Source of the DNA: Puniceicoccaceae bacterium
GTDB lineage: Bacteria > Verrucomicrobiota > Verrucomicrobiia > Opitutales > Coraliomargaritaceae
Assembly: GCA_902587165.1 (NCBI GenBank)
Contig: CACIKF010000001.1
Coordinates: forward strand, 499,501-563,500
Reading direction: 5' to 3'
DNA: 64,000 nt
In this document: positions 35,668 to 45,116 of the stretch, in pieces
Layout: every line of letters begins with the position of its first letter
Position numbering within the stretch: the first letter of the stretch is position 1
Made by a program: the position numbers and the translations under genes
The notes under the pieces: model-generated
Told to the model about the DNA's origin: nothing
What the model saw: the letters and a program-made list of their open reading frames with translations, nothing else
Databases searched by the model: none

Positions 35668-37023
35668 ATGGCACACACGATACTCATATGGGACCACCAA
35701 ACGGTTCGAGTCTGGCGCACTTCGCGCTCTGGCGCAAGTTTGATCCAAGAAGGTGAAGCGCAGGATCTCACTGCTCTGCTGGCACTTCTAGATCGCGTGG
35801 AAGAGACTTTTCATTTCGGTCGTCTACTGGTGTATCTTGACATCCCTGCGCTCGACCACCATGTAGAGCGCGTGCCGAAAATGGCCCCGAAACTACAGCA
35901 GCAACTCCTCTTTCAGCGCAATATTAAGCTCTATGGTGACGAGAAGCGTAGCTTGGCATCGATCGAAATGGGCCTGCAGGGTGAAGCCACCCATCAATTT
36001 TATCTCATCAGTAGCCTACCGCGTGAAATCACCTCCGCCATTAGTGGATGGGCATTGCGCAACGCTGTGTTGCTTGATGGAGTGTTCAGCTTGCCTTATG
36101 CACTCACTTGTCTCGATGATACTTTGGTCGCTAGTGGCGCACAGGGAGTGGTCCATTACCGCGGATTAGGCGATGCCGGCTACTTAATCGCTCGTGATCC
36201 CGCCGGCATAATGCTGTTTTTTAGTCGTCTAACGGCACAGGATTTGGGCACCGAACAGATGAACAGTAGCGCACGCCGCTTGGGACTATTTGTCGAACAA
36301 GAATTCGGAATAAACCCCCAGTTTGAAGGGCACAATGCAAGTGAGAGTTTCGACGACGCGGACACCGTATCCCTACTAAGTAAGCTCAAGTTAGGCGCAT
36401 CTCTAGATTTAGTCCCATCTGAGCTAAGAACCCGGCAGCGGATCGTACAATATAAACACCGAGCCTTTGCCTTTCTATGTATCACTCTAATCTTAGGAGT
36501 TTATCTAACAATACCGCAGATTAATAAGAAACAGGAGCTCGAATTAGACCTCAGTGAGCTTAATGTCTCGATTCAGGAACAGACCCTAGAGATTAATCAA
36601 GTTCGGCGTAGTCTCCTCGAAAATCGTCAGTATGAGAATGTTATCGAGTTCAGCCGTGGCCGCGAAACGCTCGATGATGATGCGCCCGTGCCTGCCCCAC
36701 TGTTTATTATGCTGCATGCGTTTTCCAATGCCCTGCCCAAATCTGTAGAGCTAGATATTTACAGTGGCTCGATTGATACCACCGAAGGGGTCACCACGAT
36801 TGAAATGGTGGGCCGACCACTCACCGCAGATCTTGATCTACCGGCAGAAATCAAAGCTATGTTCGGGCGTCTTGAAAAACAAGGATGGCAATTGAGCGAA
36901 CCAACAGTCGCTTTTGAACAAGACAATAGTCGTTCGCGTTTCGGTGATGCGCGCGGGCGTCTTCGTAAATTCACGATTAGTTTCACAGTAAAAGCATCCA
37001 CGCAAGCAGGGGGCATCAGTTAA
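35668..37023 (+). CDS. GspL/PilM-N-like inner-membrane assembly protein
   Basis: A 451-residue protein. ATG 35668 is chosen over a GTG inside the previous gene. Residues 1-245 look like a degraded actin-like cytoplasmic domain (MAHTILIWDHQTVRVWRTSR start, LVYLDIPALDHHVERVP). One membrane helix lies at about 265-284 (AFAFLCITLILGVYLTIPQI), followed by a charged coiled-coil (about 287-325) and a ferredoxin-like C-terminal domain. This matches GspL (or a PilM-PilN fusion) in plan, but sequence identity is too faint for a firm family. Position between pseudopilin and GspM-like genes supports it. Confidence 0.75.
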   Translation: MAHTILIWDHQTVRVWRTSRSGASLIQEGEAQDLTALLALLDRVEETFHFGRLLVYLDIPALDHHVERVPKMAPKLQQQLLFQRNIKLYGDEKRSLASIEMGLQGEATHQFYLISSLPREITSAISGWALRNAVLLDGVFSLPYALTCLDDTLVASGAQGVVHYRGLGDAGYLIARDPAGIMLFFSRLTAQDLGTEQMNSSARRLGLFVEQEFGINPQFEGHNASESFDDADTVSLLSKLKLGASLDLVPSELRTRQRIVQYKHRAFAFLCITLILGVYLTIPQINKKQELELDLSELNVSIQEQTLEINQVRRSLLENRQYENVIEFSRGRETLDDDAPVPAPLFIMLHAFSNALPKSVELDIYSGSIDTTEGVTTIEMVGRPLTADLDLPAEIKAMFGRLEKQGWQLSEPTVAFEQDNSRSRFGDARGRLRKFTISFTVKASTQAGGIS

Positions 37024-37025
37024 CC

Positions 37026-37673
37026 ATGCGCAAACGTCTCTGCCATTTCTATAATATCTTAGCATCCTATCCAGTGATTGTGCTACTGCTAGCTGGTTTA
37101 GTTGCCCTCATATATCTCGCGCGCCAGTATTACCCTCTTGAGTTGCAGCGACAAGCAAAGCACCAAGAGAGAATGGAACTTAAGCAAGAGCTTCAAGCCT
37201 TACAACAAGAGCTGATAGGCATTGAACAAAGTGATCTGCGCATGCGTTATATGCTCTTTAACGAAGAATTCCTCAAAACAGCCGACGCACATCCTGAAGC
37301 ATTAAAAAGTCAGTTTTCACCAGCGTTCGGAGTTCATGGATGGATCCTGCAGGAAGCAGAGGTGTTTGAGCTAGAAATTTCGACTGAGCAGGCTAAGGCT
37401 TCAGATTCAAATCTAGCACGAATTCAGGGAATCATACTTGATTTGAGTGCAAGTGCTAGGAATTTGCCACAAGACGATGGGGAACCTTTTTTGCCCCTAT
37501 ATTCGCTGACTCAATGCATGAATTACCTTTGGAGCCGGCCGCCGCTCAAAGAGTATCAACAAATTGAACTCTCTCGGACCCATGACAGCTACTTATTGAA
37601 GGCCCGGATATTTTTGCCTCTCAAGGATAGCGATCTCGGCGACTCTAATGAACTCAGCTTGAATCCTCTGTAA
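37026..37673 (+). CDS. GspM/PilO-like inner-membrane protein
   Basis: A 215-residue bitopic protein. A short cytoplasmic N-terminus is followed by a membrane helix at about 14-34 (YPVIVLLLAGLVALIYLARQ), then a coiled-coil rich in Glu, Gln and Leu (about 42-70), then a periplasmic mixed domain. This is the GspM/PilO plan, where the periplasmic part pairs with GspL/PilN. Its start lies two bases after the previous stop, and its stop overlaps the next gene's ATG (TAATG). Assignment is by architecture and order, not by clear sequence motifs. Confidence 0.7.
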   Translation: MRKRLCHFYNILASYPVIVLLLAGLVALIYLARQYYPLELQRQAKHQERMELKQELQALQQELIGIEQSDLRMRYMLFNEEFLKTADAHPEALKSQFSPAFGVHGWILQEAEVFELEISTEQAKASDSNLARIQGIILDLSASARNLPQDDGEPFLPLYSLTQCMNYLWSRPPLKEYQQIELSRTHDSYLLKARIFLPLKDSDLGDSNELSLNPL

Positions 37674-38596
37674 TGCGTAAGTATCTAAACAATCCCCGCA
37701 TTGTTATACCGCTCGCACTCTTTGTAGTGCTGTGGGTCTGTCACAGTTATGGCTTGCTTGACCAGCTACTGCCCGATTTTTCAGATCAGCCGCAATCTCT
37801 TGCCGCGACTCAAGTAGCTGTCGAAAAAGAGGTGCTTGCATTAACTCCTAGTGGTCGAGTCATGCAGGGCTTAGTCCGTGACCAGTGGTTACTGCGCAGT
37901 TGGAGCAAGTCCAGCGCGATTAAAAGTGAACCATTTGTTGCGAACTTTATCTTTGCGAAGAGCGAATTGCTAGAAGAGACCCCTGCAAATGAAGTGGTCG
38001 AGGAAGTGGTCGAGGAGGTGGTGGTCATAGATCCCGTTACTCTTGATCAATATATTGTTGATCACCTAGGCCTGGATGAACTGGGCTTTTTTGTGCGGTT
38101 CGGTCCTATTAATAAACGTCAGGGTGATTCACTGATGACTAAGAGTGGCGTGGAACTCGTGCTTGGTTCGATTGCCCTAGCTGAAGAACGGCGAACCGAG
38201 GCGGAACATGCCGCAACCGTTGCATTACACCTCAGCCGGATGCAACTGCGGGCCGTTATAAAAAATGCGCTATCCGAAGTAATTTCGGACCCTTCTGTGG
38301 CGGAGGATGTTGCTTTAACAACTGAGTTAGCAGAACTCTCTGTGGCGATGGCTAGCAAACTTGAGGGGACTTTCAGGGAAGGTGATACCGTCAATGCGGA
38401 TTCGATCAATCGCTTCGACGAGAATCAGACTAGCGCCTCTGCAGTTATTTCTGGCGGTCAATTTGAACGCCAGATTTATCGACTGGGCGATTTTGTTCAA
38501 AAAAACCCAGCTTTAGGCTTAGCTGAAGTTCATGATGACTATGTGCAACTAGTCGATCGCTATGGAAAATTCTATCGGCTGAATTTAAAAGACTAG
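37673..38596 (+). CDS. GspC/PilP-like bitopic protein, last gene of operon
   Basis: A 307-residue protein with an N-terminal membrane helix at about 10-30 (IVIPLALFVVLWVCHSYGLL), a periplasmic linker containing a short acidic repeat (VVEEVVEEVVVIDP, about 105-118), a helical middle rich in Ala and Glu, and a C-terminal small beta domain. The latter reads YRLGDFVQKNPALGLAEVHD then YVQLVDRYGKFYRLNL, the pattern of GspC-HR/PilP domains that contact a secretin. If so, a secretin should exist elsewhere in the genome. It ends the operon with no visible terminator before the tRNA. Confidence 0.65.
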   Translation: MRKYLNNPRIVIPLALFVVLWVCHSYGLLDQLLPDFSDQPQSLAATQVAVEKEVLALTPSGRVMQGLVRDQWLLRSWSKSSAIKSEPFVANFIFAKSELLEETPANEVVEEVVEEVVVIDPVTLDQYIVDHLGLDELGFFVRFGPINKRQGDSLMTKSGVELVLGSIALAEERRTEAEHAATVALHLSRMQLRAVIKNALSEVISDPSVAEDVALTTELAELSVAMASKLEGTFREGDTVNADSINRFDENQTSASAVISGGQFERQIYRLGDFVQKNPALGLAEVHDDYVQLVDRYGKFYRLNLKD

Positions 38597-38733
38597 ACGC
38601 CTCTTCAAATAGGCTTTGAGACAGGATTACCTGCAATTTCCGGGGAACTGATCGCTTGACAGGGGCAAGGGAATTAGGCTTTTTGCCAATTCTTGTATTT
38701 TGGCTTCTCCATTCAAAAGACACTCAACTTTAC

Positions 38734-38808
<75 letters not shown>

Positions 38809-38813
38809 TTTAT

Positions 38814-38849
38814 AAAAAACGACTTACAGGAATCTGTAGGTCGTTTTTT
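38814..38849 (+). terminator. Rho-independent terminator after the tRNA
   Basis: A 16-base stem (AAAAAACGACTTACAG / CTGTAGGTCGTTTTTT, one G-T pair) with loop GAAT and a T-rich end, starting five bases after the tRNA CCA. A-run and T-run at the two sides could allow action on the minus strand too, which would also end the glycyl-tRNA synthetase transcript. Confidence 0.9.
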
Positions 38850-38930
38850 ATGGTTACGGTATTTTCGTAAGCCCTAGACAGTTAATTAACCGTGAAGAAA
38901 TTTCTAATGTAAGAATTCGCTCTCCAATGT

Positions 38931-40457
38931 TTACCCACTAATTTGCTCTTCGAGGAATTTGACCAGTTCGTCTTCGGTCACGCGGCGTTGTTCGCAAGTA
39001 TCGCGATCACGGAGAGTGAAGGTGCCATCTTTCTCAATCGTGTCGAAGTCGATGGTGATGCCGAAGGGTGTACCGATTTCGTCTTGGCGACGGTAGCGGC
39101 GACCGATTGCGCCAGAGGCGTCATAGAAGACGTTCCAGCGGCGTTGTAGTTTTTTATAAAGCTTCTTGGCAGCTTCAACTAGTTCAGGCTTGTTTTTGAG
39201 CAGTGGAAAGATGGCTGCTTTGACTGGTGCGATCTTTGGGCTGAATTTGAGCAGAACGCGCTTTTCGACTTTACCCTTGTCGTTGGGGACTTCGTCCTCG
39301 GTATAAGCAGCGCTTAGTACGGCGAGTAGCGTGCGGTCGACACCGAGCGAGGGCTCGATAACGTGGGGCACGTATTTCTCTTTGGCTGTTTCGTCAAAGA
39401 TGGTCATCGACTTACCCGAGTGCTCTTGATGTTGCCTAAGATCGTAATCGGAACGGCAGGCGATGCCCCAGAGCTCTTGTTCGCCGTGCGGGAATTGAAA
39501 CATCAGGTCGGTTGTAGCTTGGGAGTAGAAGGCCAGCTTGTCCTCCGGGTGGATGTCTTCGGTGATACCCGCACGAGGCAGACCTATAGAAATAAGCCAG
39601 TCAGTGCAGGTGTCGATCCACTCGCGGTGGAGGGACTTCCAGTCGGCGTTGGGTGCGATAAAGTATTCAATCTCCATTTGCTCGAACTCACGTGAGCGGA
39701 AAATGAAGTTGCGTGGTGTGATTTCGTTGCGGAAAGCTTTACCTATTTGTGCGATCCCGAAGGGGATCTTTACGCGGCCAGTATCGACGATGTTTTTGTA
39801 ATTCGCAAAGATACCCTGCGCAGTTTCAGGGCGCAGGTAAGCGGTTGCGGAGTCGTCGGCAAGAGGTCCGACTTTGGTCTCAAACATTAGCTTGAACTCG
39901 CGTGGTTCGGTTAGCGAGCCAGGTTTGCCGGTAGCGGGTGAGGGGATCAGCTCGCATTGCTCGGGCTTGGCTTCGGTATATTCTTTAAGCACGATCGGGT
40001 CTAGATCGCCTTGCTTAGCCATTTTACGCTTCATTTCAGCGGCAGCTTTTTCGGCCACTTCTTGCTGGTCGATACACTCGACAACGGAGACGTAGCCAAT
40101 AGTTTCGCCATCCACACTGACGGGGGCGAAGAAAAGTTGATCAGCGCGATATCGGAGTTTGGACTCTTTGCAATCGACCATGGGGTCGGAGAAACCATCC
40201 ACGTGGCCAGACGCCTGCCATATCTTTGGGTGCATGATAATGGTGGAATCCAGGCCCTCCATGTCGTCGCGGCACTGAACGAAGTCACGCCACCAAGCTT
40301 GTTTAATATTGTTTCGCAGTTCGACTCCGAGGGGACCGTAGTCATAGAATCCGTTATAGCCACCGTAGATTTCGGAGGATTGAAAGATAAAACCACGGCG
40401 TTTGCAGAGGCCGACGATGTCTTCCATTAAAGTATCACTGGATATTCGAGCTGTCAT
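38931..40457 (-). CDS. glyS: Glycyl-tRNA synthetase, single-chain (alpha2) type
   Basis: Class II synthetase charging tRNA-Gly. The 508 residues are the eukaryote/archaea/Gram-positive-like homodimeric type, not the separate alpha and beta chains of E. coli. It begins [20 protein letters not shown] and shows [20 protein letters not shown], the motif 2 region [20 protein letters not shown] and the motif 3 region [18 protein letters not shown]. The C-terminal anticodon-binding domain is present (about 400-500). The symbol glyQS is also used for this type. Confidence 0.96.
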   Translation of the reverse strand: MTARISSDTLMEDIVGLCKRRGFIFQSSEIYGGYNGFYDYGPLGVELRNNIKQAWWRDFVQCRDDMEGLDSTIIMHPKIWQASGHVDGFSDPMVDCKESKLRYRADQLFFAPVSVDGETIGYVSVVECIDQQEVAEKAAAEMKRKMAKQGDLDPIVLKEYTEAKPEQCELIPSPATGKPGSLTEPREFKLMFETKVGPLADDSATAYLRPETAQGIFANYKNIVDTGRVKIPFGIAQIGKAFRNEITPRNFIFRSREFEQMEIEYFIAPNADWKSLHREWIDTCTDWLISIGLPRAGITEDIHPEDKLAFYSQATTDLMFQFPHGEQELWGIACRSDYDLRQHQEHSGKSMTIFDETAKEKYVPHVIEPSLGVDRTLLAVLSAAYTEDEVPNDKGKVEKRVLLKFSPKIAPVKAAIFPLLKNKPELVEAAKKLYKKLQRRWNVFYDASGAIGRRYRRQDEIGTPFGITIDFDTIEKDGTFTLRDRDTCEQRRVTEDELVKFLEEQISG

Positions 40458-40657
40458 TAGGCGCAGAAAGATGAACTGTGCTGGTATGGGGTCAATGTTT
40501 GATTGGTTAGAGCGACCACTTTAGAATGTGATCTGGCGCTGGAAATAATATTCGTAACTCGAGCTAAACTGATGCAGTCATGTGGGTTCACTAATGCTAC
40601 TCTCTGTCAGCCAAACGTCATTGCCATCTTGCATGGAGCCTGTAATGTAAATTTTTT

Positions 40658-41320
40658 ATGTCTGAGAATACGCAAATTCCTGAGCAACTCAAATGGCATC
40701 AACGAGCCTTACTCGCGGGGCTTGCCTTTTTTATGCGGCTTTGGGGGCGCACGCTTCGGTATCATTGGGATGCAGATGTGCAGAATGTAATGGATGCTGA
40801 TACACCGCCAGCAGTCGTCATCTTTTGGCATAATCGCATTTGTGCGGGTACTATTTTCTACTTACGCTATTTTAGGCAGCGCCGTCTAGCGACTTTGATA
40901 AGCTCTAGCAAAGATGGTGCCTGGCTTTCTGGCTTTGTAGAAAAGTTGGGCGTTCGGCCAGTGCGAGGCTCTCGCTACAATCGAGGGGCGCAAGCCGTAA
41001 GGGATATGATCACTGCGAACAGCGAAGGTTTCGACATCGGTGTGAGCCCTGACGGCTCGCGTGGGCCGCTTTACGACATGAAGCCAGGCGCCCTGAAGGT
41101 TGCTCTTAAAACTGGTGCGCCGATCATCTTACTCTCACTTAATCACGCAAGCGCTTGGCGCCTCAAGACCTGGGATCGTTTTTATATACCTCACCCATTT
41201 TCTAAAATAGAAGTACGGTTGCATGTGGTCGCACTCAATGAATTTTCAGGGCTAGAGCTCGAAGAGGCGGTCGCTACTCTCAAAACGCGTATGGATGCGA
41301 TCACTGTTGATTTATCTTGA
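40658..41320 (+). CDS. Lysophospholipid acyltransferase-like protein (DUF374 type)
   Basis: A 220-residue protein of the plsC-like acyltransferase fold, DUF374 branch. It begins MSENTQIPEQLKWHQRALLA, then has one hydrophobic stretch, then VVIFWHNRICAG (acyltransferase His), SSSKDGAWLSGFVEKLGVRP and VSPDGSRGPLYDMKPGALKV, which are the family's conserved blocks. Members are peripheral membrane proteins thought to acylate lipid A, phospholipid or other carbohydrate lipids. Substrate is not resolved. The gene is divergent from glyS and 65 bp ahead of the NtrC-type gene. Confidence 0.88.
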   Translation: MSENTQIPEQLKWHQRALLAGLAFFMRLWGRTLRYHWDADVQNVMDADTPPAVVIFWHNRICAGTIFYLRYFRQRRLATLISSSKDGAWLSGFVEKLGVRPVRGSRYNRGAQAVRDMITANSEGFDIGVSPDGSRGPLYDMKPGALKVALKTGAPIILLSLNHASAWRLKTWDRFYIPHPFSKIEVRLHVVALNEFSGLELEEAVATLKTRMDAITVDLS

Positions 41321-41385
41321 TGGAATTAATACGCAACCTGTTTATTTAATTTGTCTCTTCTTAAAAGACCCACTTCCAGAAACGT

Positions 41386-42870
41386 ATGAGCATCACACCG
41401 ATTATTCCAAAAGTTCTTATTATCGACGACGATAATGATCTACGCTATTCATTGAAACGTGTTCTATCTGGTCGCCAATATGAGGTGATCGAAGCCGATA
41501 GTGGTGAGGACGGTGTTGTTAAGGCCGAGAAACACAACCCGCATGTGATCCTTCTGGATAACCGCATGGGCGGCATGAGCGGGATGGAAGCATTGCAGCA
41601 TTTGCGCGGGATCAACCCAAACGTGATGATCATATTGATGACGGCCTATAGTACTACGCAGACCACGATCGAGGCGATGAAGTTTGGCGCTTTTGATTAT
41701 ATCATGAAGCCCTTCGATCTGAAAAGGATTCTAACCCTAACCGAGTCGGCCATCGCTGCCTCCAAGGACCTAGATAAAGCAGGTAGAGTAGAAGCGGCAC
41801 CCAGCGTTTCGAAGGAAGATATCGACGGCGGAATAATTGGTAGCTCTTCTGCTATGCAGGAAGTTTTTAAGATGATCGGTCAAGTCGCGGCTAGTGATGT
41901 CACAGTCATGATCACCGGAGAGAGTGGCACGGGCAAGGAGTTGATTGCGCGTGCTATTTTTCAAAATAGCCTTCGCGCGCAGAAGCCCTATATCGCAGTC
42001 AACTGTGCGGCAATACCTGAGAACCTCATTGAAAGTGAGCTCTTCGGTCATGAGAAAGGCTCCTTCACGGGCGCGACCAATCAACGCATTGGTAAGTTTG
42101 AGCTTTGTGATGGTGGCACCATCTTTCTTGATGAGATCGGCGACATGGCCCTGACTACTCAAACCAAGATCCTCCGTGCTTTACAAGAGGGCGAGATTCA
42201 GCGCGTTGGTAGTAGCGATACAATCAAAGTCAACGTTCGCATGCTTGCCGCTACGAACAAACCTCTAGAAGAAATGGTTAAGGAAAAGACTTTTCGCGAA
42301 GACCTCTACTATCGCCTTAACGTCGTCCGCGTTCAGCTGCCTCCCCTGCGAGAGCGCAAAGAGGATGTGCCGCAGCTCATCGACTTCGTGCTCAAGCGTC
42401 TCGCACGTGACAGTAAGACCGATACGAAAACCATTTCGCCCGAAGCACTTACATTGCTTAATCAATACCGCTGGCCTGGCAATGTAAGAGAGCTCGAGAA
42501 TCTCATTTACCGCAGCGCTGTGCTCGCGCAGGGCGAAATGATTCTAATTAAAGACCTGCCACAAGAAGTCGTGCAAGCGACCGAAGGAGGTTCAACTGCC
42601 GATACCACAGACAGTTCGGTAACATCTGAAATCACAAGCGAATCTTTCACAGATGAGGATCTAATCGGCCAAGCCTTCTTGGATCCATACGAGGCGTTTT
42701 ATAGAGAACTTCGTGATACGCATGATAATAATATCCTCGAGCATGCCGAGCGCGCACTTATCGCCCGTGCGCTCAACGAGTCTGCCGGCAAACAAGTCAA
42801 AGCTGCAGAGATAATAGGTATGACCCGCGCCACCCTGCGCAAGCGTATTGATCAATACGGTTTAGGGTAA
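41386..42870 (+). CDS. Sigma-54-dependent NtrC-family response regulator
   Basis: A 494-residue transcription activator with three domains. The receiver is at about 8-125, with the phospho-acceptor Asp58 in [14 protein letters not shown] and the acidic pocket IIDDDND. The AAA+ module is at about 146-385, with Walker A GESGTGKE (178-185) and the sigma-54 contact loop GSFTGA (225-230). A Fis-type helix-turn-helix is at about 455-494 ([20 protein letters not shown]). The linker between AAA+ and HTH is long and acidic. No partner kinase is adjacent, so the signal is unknown. It implies RpoN in the genome. Confidence 0.95.
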   Translation: MSITPIIPKVLIIDDDNDLRYSLKRVLSGRQYEVIEADSGEDGVVKAEKHNPHVILLDNRMGGMSGMEALQHLRGINPNVMIILMTAYSTTQTTIEAMKFGAFDYIMKPFDLKRILTLTESAIAASKDLDKAGRVEAAPSVSKEDIDGGIIGSSSAMQEVFKMIGQVAASDVTVMITGESGTGKELIARAIFQNSLRAQKPYIAVNCAAIPENLIESELFGHEKGSFTGATNQRIGKFELCDGGTIFLDEIGDMALTTQTKILRALQEGEIQRVGSSDTIKVNVRMLAATNKPLEEMVKEKTFREDLYYRLNVVRVQLPPLRERKEDVPQLIDFVLKRLARDSKTDTKTISPEALTLLNQYRWPGNVRELENLIYRSAVLAQGEMILIKDLPQEVVQATEGGSTADTTDSSVTSEITSESFTDEDLIGQAFLDPYEAFYRELRDTHDNNILEHAERALIARALNESAGKQVKAAEIIGMTRATLRKRIDQYGLG

Positions 42871-43020
42871 AGTTAACGACGCGACTTTTCGCTTCCTAAG
42901 GAACTAGGAATATCGCAACTACTGCGCTGTCCTCAGAAATGCAAGATCGTTCATTGACCTTTTCTGTGATGGCGTAAGCATACACCCTTTCATATTTAAA
43001 CAAAAATTCTTACCTTAGTT

Positions 43021-44352
43021 ATGTATTCAAAAAAATCTCCTCTTACTCTCGCTCTTATTGGACTTCTTTTCTCTTTCGCGCTTTTCATAACGGGCTGCGA
43101 TGAGAGCCCAACAGATACTACTGCCGTAGAGGCCCCCGAATCCGAGACGTCAGAGGCCTCTCCTGGCGTTGAAAGAGCAATGAAACTTGCCGATGCCGAT
43201 GAAATATTAAACGAATCTGTTGAACTACAAGAAGTAGCAGTGACCGAACCAGTCGTTGAAGTCTCGACCGAGGCCGCTACTAGCACTGAGCTTGTCGAAG
43301 TTACTGACGAAGTTATCAGCGAAGTAGCTGCACCCGCGCCAGTCGTCGAAGTCTCCCAAAATGAACTCATCGAAATTGTTGGTTATCTAACTTCTCAAGG
43401 TGGTGGTGTTGCTTCCTTGCAACTAGATGAGGCTAGTATCAACGCACTCTCTGAAGGCCTCCGAAAAAGCCTGAATGGTGAGATCAATATTATGAAGCTT
43501 CCCCAAGAGGAAGTTGAAGCCGCCTTCGGCCAAGCCCAAGCGCGCGCTGAAGCCGTGCAAGCAGGCGCAGGCACTGGAGAATTGCCGCCAATTAGCGCCG
43601 CTTCGCTCGAAAAAATCGGTGTCGCCATTGCCATGCAGTCAGGTCTGCAACAACTTGGTTTCGGAGCCGATGAGGCCAATTTGATACAAAAAGGATTTGT
43701 CAAAGGTGCAGGTGACTCTACTCTTGACCCTTCCCTCGAAGCTAAAATGCCCGCCTTCCAAGAGTTTATCCAAGCACGTATTCAAGCGGCTCAATCTGAA
43801 ATGATGGCCGCTCAAGCTGCCGCCCAAGAAGAAGCTATGGCCGACTTCGCCAAAGTTGCCGCTGAATGGAGCGGGAAGGAAAATTTCAACGTCATTCTCG
43901 AAACCACACAAGGTGATGTCGAGATCGAGCTCATGCCAAGCATTGCACCGCTCGCTGTGGCTAACTTCGTCGGGCACATTAAGTCTGGTTATTATAACGA
44001 CCTCATTTTCCACCGCGTGATCGAAGGCTTCATGGTGCAAGGTGGCGATCCGCTCGGCACCGGCACTGGTGGCGAATCGATCTGGGGCAAAAACTTTCCT
44101 GACGAGTTCAGTCCCGAAGCACGCTTCGACACCGAAGGTCTCCTAGCGATGGCCAATTCGGGTCCGATGACCAATGGCAGTCAATTCTTCATTACTACCA
44201 GTACGCCCGATTGGCTCAACGATAAGCACACCATCTTCGGCAAAGTCGTCCTAGGCTATGACAATGTAAAAAAGATTGAAGGCGTCGAAAAAGGTGCTGG
44301 TGACAAACCAGTCGAAGATCAAAAAATTGTTAAGGCCTACATCACTGAGTAA
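43021..44352 (+). CDS. Lipoprotein peptidyl-prolyl isomerase: FKBP-N-like segments plus cyclophilin
   Basis: A 443-residue lipoprotein. Signal with lipobox ITGC (Cys26), then an acidic linker with two PVVEVS copies. Residues about 114-186 and 196-270 each resemble the helical dimerisation domain of FkpA/Mip-type FKBPs (pattern: hydrophobic helix, Gly, Leu-Gly turn, acidic helix, Gly-Ala repeat helix). The C-terminal cyclophilin domain is at about 288-443, with FHRVIEGFMVQGGD and NGSQFFITTS containing the active Arg and Phe. Cyclophilins isomerise proline bonds; here this is likely periplasmic chaperone work. An ordinary FKBP catalytic domain is missing. Confidence 0.9.
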   Translation: MYSKKSPLTLALIGLLFSFALFITGCDESPTDTTAVEAPESETSEASPGVERAMKLADADEILNESVELQEVAVTEPVVEVSTEAATSTELVEVTDEVISEVAAPAPVVEVSQNELIEIVGYLTSQGGGVASLQLDEASINALSEGLRKSLNGEINIMKLPQEEVEAAFGQAQARAEAVQAGAGTGELPPISAASLEKIGVAIAMQSGLQQLGFGADEANLIQKGFVKGAGDSTLDPSLEAKMPAFQEFIQARIQAAQSEMMAAQAAAQEEAMADFAKVAAEWSGKENFNVILETTQGDVEIELMPSIAPLAVANFVGHIKSGYYNDLIFHRVIEGFMVQGGDPLGTGTGGESIWGKNFPDEFSPEARFDTEGLLAMANSGPMTNGSQFFITTSTPDWLNDKHTIFGKVVLGYDNVKKIEGVEKGAGDKPVEDQKIVKAYITE

Positions 44353-44380
44353 GGCATCTAGCCAAAATCAATTTGCAAAG

Positions 44381-44411
44381 CCCGCGACTCTCGAATGGAG
44401 CGCGGGTTTTT
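44381..44411 (+). terminator. Rho-independent terminator
   Basis: Stem CCCGCG-A-CTC / GAG-CGCGGG with one bulged A, loop TCGAATG, and a T run. It lies 28 bases after the cyclophilin stop and before the convergent queE gene. Confidence 0.88.
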
Positions 44412-44443
44412 CCGTGTAATTAGGTAAAATTATTACAAATAGC

Positions 44444-45112
44444 TCAAAAGCCCTTTTCGGAATCGCCCCCCAGTGGCACAGCTGGAGCACTTCGTGCATC
44501 CTTTAAGTCAGCCGCATAATGCTTATGCATTTGCCAACCAGCTCGATAGGGCGCTCCCATGGCTTTCACCCATTCTGTAATTGTACCGAGCGTCACCATG
44601 TCCGAATGCTTCGACCATTCCGGATGTAGCCATACTGGTTTGTTCGTCTTGCCGATTACGTCCATGTATTCTGTAATCGCTCCGTCTTGATCGACGATGA
44701 CCTTAAACTCATTTGCCCGCGCAATGTTTTCGGCTAGTGGTAACTTCCATCTCTTCGGGCTGAGAGTGATCCATTCAAAATCTCCCTTGATCGTAAAGGC
44801 ACCACTCGTCTCCAAATGGACGGCGCGTCCAATCTTATGCAGCGCATCGACCAAGGATGCGAGATCGTGGATGGCTGGTTCGCCACCGGTTACAACGACA
44901 AACTCAGCTTTCGTTTTAGCGACCTCTGCCGCTAACGTATCGACTGCAAGCCGTTCAATCTTATCCGGAATATAGTCCGGATGCCATGTCCCCGCCGAGT
45001 CGCACCAGGGACAATGAACGGGACACCCAAAAGTGCGTATGAAATAAGCTGCCCGCCCCGCGTGTGCACCTTCACCCTGAAAGCTATAAAACTGTTCGTA
45101 AATCGGTAGCAT
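44444..45112 (-). CDS. queE: 7-carboxy-7-deazaguanine synthase
   Basis: Radical-SAM enzyme contracting 6-carboxytetrahydropterin to CDG in queuosine/7-deazaguanine synthesis. The 222 residues begin [20 protein letters not shown] and have the cluster motif [14 protein letters not shown] (CxxxCxxC) at about 30-37. [13 protein letters not shown] and VHLETSGAF are further QueE blocks. The start is four bases after the dnaE stop, so it is probably co-transcribed with dnaE. Its partner in this window is queA; queC and queD are not visible. Confidence 0.94.
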   Translation of the reverse strand: MLPIYEQFYSFQGEGAHAGRAAYFIRTFGCPVHCPWCDSAGTWHPDYIPDKIERLAVDTLAAEVAKTKAEFVVVTGGEPAIHDLASLVDALHKIGRAVHLETSGAFTIKGDFEWITLSPKRWKLPLAENIARANEFKVIVDQDGAITEYMDVIGKTNKPVWLHPEWSKHSDMVTLGTITEWVKAMGAPYRAGWQMHKHYAADLKDARSAPAVPLGGDSEKGF

Positions 45113-45116
45113 GGCA

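Noticed and set aside
38656-38661. TTGACA before the tRNA as promoter
   Set aside because: No acceptable -10 at 16-18 bases, so the match may be chance.
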